A stretch of DNA of 64,000 nucleotides from Microbacterium lemovicicum (GTDB lineage: Bacteria; Actinomycetota; Actinomycetes; Actinomycetales; Microbacteriaceae): assembly GCF_003991875.1 (NCBI RefSeq), contig NZ_CP031423.1, forward strand, positions 3,100,001 through 3,164,000. Direction: 5' to 3'. Below, piece by piece: positions 58,966 through 64,000 of the stretch. Each line of letters begins with the position of its first letter. Position 1 is the stretch's first letter. The notes beneath the pieces were generated by a model. The model was not told the DNA's origin. It was given only the letters and a program-made list of their open reading frames with translations, and made no database searches. The translations under genes were made by a program, and so were the position numbers.

Positions 58966-60768
58966 ATGCCCGCACTCCGCAGCAACTTCTCGCCCACCTC
59001 CGCCCTGGGGATCGCCCGCCGCGCGCAGTGGCGCGCCCTCGGCATCCCCGCCGAGGACCTCGTGAAGCCCAAGGTCGCGATCGTCAACACGTCCTCCGAC
59101 CTGGCAGCGTGCTACGCGCACCTCGACGACATCGTGACGGTCCTGAAGAAGGAGCTGCGCGGCCACGGTCTGCTGCCCTTGGAGATCCGGACGGTCGCGC
59201 CGTCCGACTTCGTCACGAGCGCCGGTCGCGCGGGCCGCTACATCCTCCCCAGCCGCGACCTCATCGTCAACGACATCGAGGCGGCCGTGGAGGGCGCGCA
59301 GCTGGACGCCATGATCTGCCTCAGCTCGTGCGACAAGACGACGCCCGCGCATCTGATGGCGGCAGGCCGGCTCAACGTGCCGACCGTGGTGGTGCCCTGC
59401 GGATACCAGAACTCCGGCCTGGCGGAGGGTCGGGAGGCCGATGTCGAGGAGGTGTTCCTCCTCGCCGCGCAGGCGGCGGTGACGGGTGCGCCGACCGACG
59501 AGCTGGCCGACCTCGCAGACGACGCCATCCTCGGTCCCGGCGTCTGCTCGGGCATGGCCACCGCCAACTCGATGCACCTGGTCGCGGAGGCGCTCGGGAT
59601 GGCGGTGTCCGGCGCCGCCCCGGTGCGCGCCAACAGCGAGCGCATGTGGGACGGCGTGGGGCGTGCCGCTGCCGCGATCGCCGATCTCATCGGGCGCGAC
59701 GTCCGTCCCCGCGACATCATCACCGCGGGCTCCATCGCCAACGCCGTGCGCACCATGCTCGCCGTCGGCGGCTCCATGAACACGATCAAGCACCTGCAGG
59801 CCATCGCGGTGGAGTCCGGCGTCGAGGTGGACGTCTGGGAGCTCTTCCGCACGCTCGGGCGCGAGACGCCGCTGCTCGCCGCGGTGCGCCCGAACGGCCC
59901 CTGGCTGATCGAGCGGTTCGAGGATGCCGGTGGCGGTGCCACGGTGCTGCGCGAGCTCCTCCCGCTGCTGGACGGAGAGCAGATCACCGTGACCGGCGAG
60001 ACGGTCGCGCAGTCCGCGGACCGGGCCAGACCCGCCGACGGCGAGGTCATCCGGTCGATCGCCGACCCCTTCGGAACCGACCCCGCGATCTCCGTGCTGC
60101 GCGGCACGCTCGCGCCCGGTGGGGCCGTCGCCAAGCGCCCGGTGCCCGATCCCGGGCCGCACCGCTTCACCGGGCCGGCGCGCGTGTTCGGCACGCGCGA
60201 AGAGGCCATCGCCGCCATCGGCAGCGGTCGGCTCCGCCGCGGTGACGTCGCCGTCATCCGCGGCATCGGCGTGTCCGGCGCCCCGGGAATGGGGCTGACC
60301 TCCGCCTTCATCTTCGCCCTGCACGCCCGGGGGCTGGCGCACGAGGTCGCGCTCGTCACCGACGGGCAGTTCAGTGGACTGGTCAATCAGGGCATCTCCA
60401 TCGGCGAGGTCTCGCCGGAGGCGGCCGCCGACGGGCCGCTCGGGCGGGTCCGCGACGACGACGTCATCGACATCGACCTCGCGCAGGGGCGCGTCGATCT
60501 GCTCGTGGACGAGGAGATCCTCTCCGCTCGCGAGCCCTACCGGCCGCCGGCCGACCGCGACACCGGCGGCGGGATGCTCGACCAGTACGAGCAGCTCGTG
60601 CAGCCTCTCAGCTGCGGTGCCGTGCTCTGTTCGCGGCCTGCGGCGTCGGTGTGCGGCGCGGGGGCCGCTGCATCCACTCCCCCGCCCACCTCCGAGGGGT
60701 CGTCCCCTCGCCCGGCCACCGCCACCGCCACAGCCCCCGCCCCCGCCCCCGCGAAGGAGCATGCATGA
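58966..60768 (+). CDS. IlvD/Edd-family sugar-acid dehydratase
   Basis: A 600-residue iron-sulfur dehydratase of the dihydroxyacid/phosphogluconate dehydratase family. The three cluster cysteines are present: Cys49 (SDLAACYAHL), Cys122 (SSCDKTTPAHL) and Cys194 (GVCSGMATANSM); TDGQFSGLVNQG and IGEVSPEAA mark the C-terminal domain. Family members remove water from aldonic acids (arabonate, xylonate, galactonate) or dihydroxy acids. After QLVQPLSCGAVL, where relatives end, there is an extra tail of about 40 Pro/Ala/Thr/Ser residues. ATG at 58966 has GAAGGGA upstream. It overlaps the FAD oxidoreductase by 4 nt. Not clustered with branched-chain amino-acid genes, so a sugar-acid role is preferred. 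Confidence 0.88.
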   Translation: MPALRSNFSPTSALGIARRAQWRALGIPAEDLVKPKVAIVNTSSDLAACYAHLDDIVTVLKKELRGHGLLPLEIRTVAPSDFVTSAGRAGRYILPSRDLIVNDIEAAVEGAQLDAMICLSSCDKTTPAHLMAAGRLNVPTVVVPCGYQNSGLAEGREADVEEVFLLAAQAAVTGAPTDELADLADDAILGPGVCSGMATANSMHLVAEALGMAVSGAAPVRANSERMWDGVGRAAAAIADLIGRDVRPRDIITAGSIANAVRTMLAVGGSMNTIKHLQAIAVESGVEVDVWELFRTLGRETPLLAAVRPNGPWLIERFEDAGGGATVLRELLPLLDGEQITVTGETVAQSADRARPADGEVIRSIADPFGTDPAISVLRGTLAPGGAVAKRPVPDPGPHRFTGPARVFGTREEAIAAIGSGRLRRGDVAVIRGIGVSGAPGMGLTSAFIFALHARGLAHEVALVTDGQFSGLVNQGISIGEVSPEAAADGPLGRVRDDDVIDIDLAQGRVDLLVDEEILSAREPYRPPADRDTGGGMLDQYEQLVQPLSCGAVLCSRPAASVCGAGAAASTPPPTSEGSSPRPATATATAPAPAPAKEHA

Positions 60769-62147
60769 GCACCGCCACGATCCTGATGCCGGCCACCGAG
60801 ATCCCCGTCATGGGCGAGTACGACGTCGTCGTGATCGGCGGCGGACCCGCGGGCCTCTTCGCGGCGACGGCGGCGGCGCGGGCCGGACGCAGCACGCTCC
60901 TCGTGGAGCGCTACGGCTTCCTCGGCGGCGCCGGCACCATGGGCGGTCTCTCGACCTTCTGCGGACTGCACGCGCGCGTCGACGGCGAGGACGTCCGCGT
61001 CATCAAGGGTCTCGCCGATGAGCTGCTCGACCGTCTGGAACACCTCGACGGTCTCAGCAGGCCGCACCTCAGCGTCGCCGACCGCATCATGGCGCAGGCG
61101 TTCGACATCTCGGCGTACAAGATCGCCGCGGACGAGCTCGTCGTCGACGCGGGCGTGCACCTCCTCTTCCATGCGACGGCCGTGTCCGCCGTCATGGACG
61201 GTGACCGCATCGACGCGGTCGTGCTCGAGTCGAAGTCGGGTCGCACCGCGGTGCGCGGACGCGTCTTCATCGACGGCTCCGGCGACGCCGACCTCGCCGT
61301 CTGGGCCGGCGCGCCGGTGGAGCGCTCCGAGCACCTCCTCTATCCCTCCCTCATGTTCCGCATCAACGGCGTGGACGCCGAGGCGGCAGGACCGGCATGG
61401 AAGACCATCCGCGAGATCATGGAGCAGGCCGAGGCCGACGGCACCCACCGCTTCCCGCGGAAGAAGCCCATCGTGCGCCCCCAGCGCAACCCGCTGGAAT
61501 GGCGGTCGAACCTCACCCAGCTCAGCAACCCCGACGGCTCCGCCGTCGACGGCACGGACGTGCGGCAGCTCACGCACGGCGAGCTGCAGGGTCGCCAGCA
61601 GGTCAAGGACACCTTCGCCTTCATCCGCGACCGCACCCCCGGCTTCGAGGACTCCTATGTCGTCGACATCGCCCCGCAGATCGGCATCCGTGAGACGCGG
61701 CGCATCCTGGGCGCGTACAGCCTCACCGAGGACGACATCCTGCACTGCGCGGACTTCGACGACACGATCGGGGTCAACGGCTGGCCCGTGGAGGCGCACG
61801 TGGCCGGCGATGTCGAGTTCCGGTTCGCCGACCCGGGCAGTCGCGGCTACAACCAGATGCCCTACCGGATGCTGGTCCCCCGCGGGGTCCCGAACCTCCT
61901 GGTCGCCGGGCGCTGCGCGTCGATGACGCAGCGCGGCCAGTCCTCCGGGCGGGTGACCGGGCCGTGCTTCGTCATGGGCCAGGCGGCCGGCACCGCAGCG
62001 GATCTCGCACTGGAGAGCGGAACGGACGTCGGCGGCATCGACATCCCGACCCTGCAGCGACGCCTCACGGAGGCCGGCGCCTACCTCGGCACCGAGCCGC
62101 CGTCGGCCGAGATGTCGGTGGCCGCGGAGAACGCCGCCCTCCGATAG
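60765..62147 (+). CDS. FAD-dependent oxidoreductase (PF12831-like)
   Basis: A 460-residue flavoprotein. YDVVVIGGGPAGLFAATAAA is the FAD-binding Rossmann motif, FLGGAGTMGG follows, and the C-terminal LLVAGRCASMTQRGQSSGRV and GPCFVMGQAAGTAADLA close the FAD site. The FAD_oxidored group includes poorly characterised enzymes often placed in sugar or organic-acid clusters. ATG overlaps the dehydratase stop and has AAGGAG upstream. Its 3' end overlaps the convergent IclR gene by 67 nt. Substrate unknown; it may oxidise the dehydratase product or precursor. Confidence 0.86.
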   Translation: MSTATILMPATEIPVMGEYDVVVIGGGPAGLFAATAAARAGRSTLLVERYGFLGGAGTMGGLSTFCGLHARVDGEDVRVIKGLADELLDRLEHLDGLSRPHLSVADRIMAQAFDISAYKIAADELVVDAGVHLLFHATAVSAVMDGDRIDAVVLESKSGRTAVRGRVFIDGSGDADLAVWAGAPVERSEHLLYPSLMFRINGVDAEAAGPAWKTIREIMEQAEADGTHRFPRKKPIVRPQRNPLEWRSNLTQLSNPDGSAVDGTDVRQLTHGELQGRQQVKDTFAFIRDRTPGFEDSYVVDIAPQIGIRETRRILGAYSLTEDDILHCADFDDTIGVNGWPVEAHVAGDVEFRFADPGSRGYNQMPYRMLVPRGVPNLLVAGRCASMTQRGQSSGRVTGPCFVMGQAAGTAADLALESGTDVGGIDIPTLQRRLTEAGAYLGTEPPSAEMSVAAENAALR

Positions 62148-62962
62148 ATCTGAGGGTTCGCCGATCGGTAGTCCGCCGCGATCCTCGCCGCGGCCTCCAA
62201 CAGCACCGGGACGACACGCTCTTCGAGCACAGCGGCATCCGCGCGCACCGTTGTGGAGGAGACCGTCAGGGCGCCCACCGCTGAGGAATCGACGCTGATC
62301 GGGACGGCGGCGGCGACCATCCCGGGATGCAGCTCCTCGACCGAGAGGTCGTAGCCGCGCGCACGCGCCTCGTCGAGACGGTGACGGAGCGCGTCGGCCT
62401 CGACGATGGTGTGCGCGGTGTAGCGCTCGCGCGCCGTCGAGGTCAGATACTCCTCCAGCGCGGCCGAGGGCAGAGCGGCCAGCAGCACACGTCCCACGGC
62501 CGTCGCATGAGCGGGCAGCCTCGTGCCGACCCGCACCGCGTCGGGGAGGGGTCGCCGCTCCTCGACGCGCGCGACGTGGATGACCTCGCCGTCGTCGAGG
62601 ACTCCGAGGCTGCACGTCTCGCCGGTCGCGGCGACCACGTCTCCCATCACCGGATACGCGATCTCGGGGAGGGAGGAGGCGGTGAAGTAGCCCGCTCCCA
62701 GCTCGAGGATCCGCGGCGTCAGGGTCCACAGACCGCCGTCGGAGCGCACGTACCCGAGGTGTTCGAACGTCAGGAGGATGCGCCGCACGACCGGTCGCGG
62801 CAGCTTCACCCGCGCCGCGAGTGCGCTCACGCCGAGCGGGGCGTCATGCCCGTCGAAGGCCCGCAGCACCTCGACCGCACGCTCGACGCTCTGGATGCGA
62901 TCGCGCGATCGTTCTCCGTCCACCGTTCCGCCTGTCCGCCCGTCGGCACACGAGACGCGCAC
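62081..62962 (-). CDS. IclR-family regulator
   Basis: A 293-residue IclR protein: RIQSVERAVEVLRAFDGHDAPLGVSALAARVKLPRPVVRRILLTFEHLG-type winged helix at the N-terminus (about residues 22-75), then the GAF-like effector domain with CSLGVLDDGEVIHVARVE and LPAHATAVGRVLLAAL. GTG at 62962 follows a TAGGAT box on the minus strand (62972-62977) by 9 nt; a GTG at 62923 is the alternative. Convergent with and overlapping the FAD oxidoreductase. Probably controls the dehydratase operon through the ACGCATTGCGT sites, and perhaps the ABC importer downstream on its own side. Confidence 0.87.
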   Translation of the reverse strand: MRVSCADGRTGGTVDGERSRDRIQSVERAVEVLRAFDGHDAPLGVSALAARVKLPRPVVRRILLTFEHLGYVRSDGGLWTLTPRILELGAGYFTASSLPEIAYPVMGDVVAATGETCSLGVLDDGEVIHVARVEERRPLPDAVRVGTRLPAHATAVGRVLLAALPSAALEEYLTSTARERYTAHTIVEADALRHRLDEARARGYDLSVEELHPGMVAAAVPISVDSSAVGALTVSSTTVRADAAVLEERVVPVLLEAAARIAADYRSANPQIYRRAAFSAATDISADGGSVPR

Positions 62963-63009
62963 CGCGCTCCCATCCTAGGGAGGGCGGTGCGCCTGCTCGT
63001 CGCGTCAGA

Positions 63010-63894
63010 TCACGTCTCGGCGCGCAGTCCGTAGACCGACTCGTGCCAGGGGATGAAGAACCGCTTCGCCTCGTTGACGATCAGATAGAGAACCAGTCCG
63101 ATCAGCGAGAGCAGCAGGATCAGCGCGAAGGTGCGCGAGGCGTCGAGGGAGTTCATCGCCCGCACGACCATGGCGCCCAGTCCCTCGCTGCCGCCCAGGT
63201 ACTCTCCGACGATGGCGCCGATCGTGGCCAGGACGATGGCGACCTCCATGCCGGCGAAGAGGTAGGGCTGGAGGCTGCGCAGTTCGAGCTGCGTGAAGGT
63301 CTGGAACCGGGACGCGTTGAGACTGCTCATCACCTCTCGCTGCCCGCGTTCCACCGAGCGCACGCCCAGCAGCACGTTCAGCATCACCGGGAAGAACGCC
63401 AGCAGTGCGGCGAGCACGATCTTCGAGGTCATCCCGAATCCGAACCAGATCACGAAGAGCGGGATGAAGGCCACCTTCGGCGCCACCTGCGAGATGACGA
63501 TCAGCGGCCGGATGCTCAGTTCGAGCCACGGCAGCTTGCCCAGCAGCACTCCGACCAGGACGCCCAGCACGACGGCGATCGCGAAGCCGGCGAGGATCTC
63601 CGTCACCGTGATCCCGACTTCCGACCAGGTGGCCGGGTCGGCCAGCAGCACGACGAACGCCTCGCCGACCGCGGCAGGTGGCGGGAAGACGAACGGGTTG
63701 ACCTTCGCGATCGTCACGTAGAGGTGCCAGGCCGCGACGATGACGATGACCAGCGCGGGTGTGACGATCCACGGCAGGATCTTCATGAAGCGCCCCTGCG
63801 GCGTGCGCCGGGCGACGGCGACCGGCGCCGTGGGGGCGTCGTCGACCGGCCCGCGGGTGCGGGGCTGATCGGGCGCCTGTGTGGAGGTGGACAT
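63010..63894 (-). CDS. SsuC/TauC-type ABC importer permease
   Basis: A 294-residue inner-membrane permease of the nitrate/sulfonate/taurine class, with about six hydrophobic segments. The conserved EAA loop reads REVMSSLNASRFQTFTQLELRSLQPYLFAG, split here by residues 195-225; IPLFVIWFGFGMTSK and GEYLGGSEGLG are also typical. The N-terminal 35 residues are a Pro/Ala/Arg-rich cytoplasmic extension. It lies 1 nt after the stop of the ATPase gene at the window's right edge. Ligand unknown; pyrimidine precursors, sulfonates and aromatic acids are all carried by this class. Confidence 0.89.
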   Translation of the reverse strand: MSTSTQAPDQPRTRGPVDDAPTAPVAVARRTPQGRFMKILPWIVTPALVIVIVAAWHLYVTIAKVNPFVFPPPAAVGEAFVVLLADPATWSEVGITVTEILAGFAIAVVLGVLVGVLLGKLPWLELSIRPLIVISQVAPKVAFIPLFVIWFGFGMTSKIVLAALLAFFPVMLNVLLGVRSVERGQREVMSSLNASRFQTFTQLELRSLQPYLFAGMEVAIVLATIGAIVGEYLGGSEGLGAMVVRAMNSLDASRTFALILLLSLIGLVLYLIVNEAKRFFIPWHESVYGLRAET

Positions 63895-63895
63895 C

Positions 63896-64000
63896 TCAGT
63901 GCTCCTCGTCGAGGTCGTGCCGCAGGGCGCGGACGATGTCGTTGAACTCGGGCGTCGTCTGGAGGTCGACGCTGCGTGGCTTGGCCGAATCGACCGGGAG
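63896..64000 (-). CDS. ABC importer ATPase, C-terminal fragment (start outside window)
   Basis: The last 34 codons of a minus-strand gene enter from the right edge. The readable end (PRSVDLQTTPEFNDIVRALR, then HDLDEEH) matches the usual C-terminus of SsuB/TauB-type ATPases, where an R-x-x-x-F region and an I-x-x-x-L helix close the domain. Stop at 63896, 1 nt before the permease start (TGAGATG), so the two are one operon. Confidence 0.7.
   Translation of the reverse strand, partial: LPVDSAKPRSVDLQTTPEFNDIVRALRHDLDEEH

Noticed and set aside
58966..60768. Dihydroxy-acid dehydratase of branched-chain amino-acid synthesis (ilvD)
   Set aside because: No ilv genes are near, it is coupled to an FAD oxidoreductase and an IclR regulator, and it has an unusual tail; a sugar-acid dehydratase role is more likely.

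Overview
The window is very GC-rich DNA from an actinobacterium. Codon use, many leaderless promoters (TANNNT placed 6-7 nt before a start codon), 4-nt ATGA/GTGA gene overlaps, a DUF222/HNH endonuclease and the circularly permuted ATP-grasp / alpha-E / transglutaminase trio together suggest the family Microbacteriaceae, probably Microbacterium; the genus is an inference. The content is mostly sugar uptake and breakdown under local repressors, as expected of a plant- or soil-associated saprophyte. No rRNA, tRNA, CRISPR array, insertion sequence or prophage was seen.

Layout. 1-4186: end of a putative apiose/apionate-type operon (GH127-like glycosidase, RuBisCO-like protein, DUF1537 sugar-acid kinase). 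4358-12654: lipoprotein, NmrA-like reductase with a divergent HxlR regulator, LacZ-type beta-galactosidase with an aldo/keto reductase, flavin monooxygenase with an ATP-grasp ligase. 12655-14744: HNH endonuclease flanked by degenerate repeats. 14745-27057: complete L-rhamnose regulon (mutarotase, isomerase, bifunctional aldolase/dehydrogenase, kinase, four-gene ABC importer) bracketed by two paralogous LacI regulators whose promoters carry nearly the same operator.

27081-53592 holds two interleaved ketose/polyol regulons. Regulon A has the operator core CACCGGTG: a P-loop sugar kinase, ABC importer A and a mannitol-type dehydrogenase at 28603-33769, and an FGGY kinase, class I aldolase and LacI at 37010-40465, with a divergent kinase-HAD phosphatase fusion at 40546. 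Regulon B has the operator GACAACGTTGTC: a phosphomannose-isomerase-like protein, FGGY kinase, ABC importer B, class II aldolase and PfkB kinase on the minus strand (49196-41810), then a DUF4432 epimerase, class I aldolase, oxidoreductase and LacI at 49383-53592. The two importers lie in inverted orientation. Their ATPase and binding-protein genes are identical at DNA level (732 and 1023 bp) while the permease between them has diverged, which points to gene conversion and a possible invertible segment of about 11.5 kb. Small regulators, a glyoxalase, a NYN nuclease and an S4 protein are scattered between the two.

53576-58756: permuted ATP-grasp / alpha-E / transglutaminase operon and a divergent membrane-anchored sulfite-oxidase-like molybdoenzyme. 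58966-64000: IlvD/Edd dehydratase and FAD oxidoreductase behind a double palindromic operator, an IclR regulator, and the start of an SsuBC/TauBC-type ABC operon cut by the right edge. The rhamnose, beta-galactoside and apiose-like functions fit use of pectic (rhamnogalacturonan-type) side chains.
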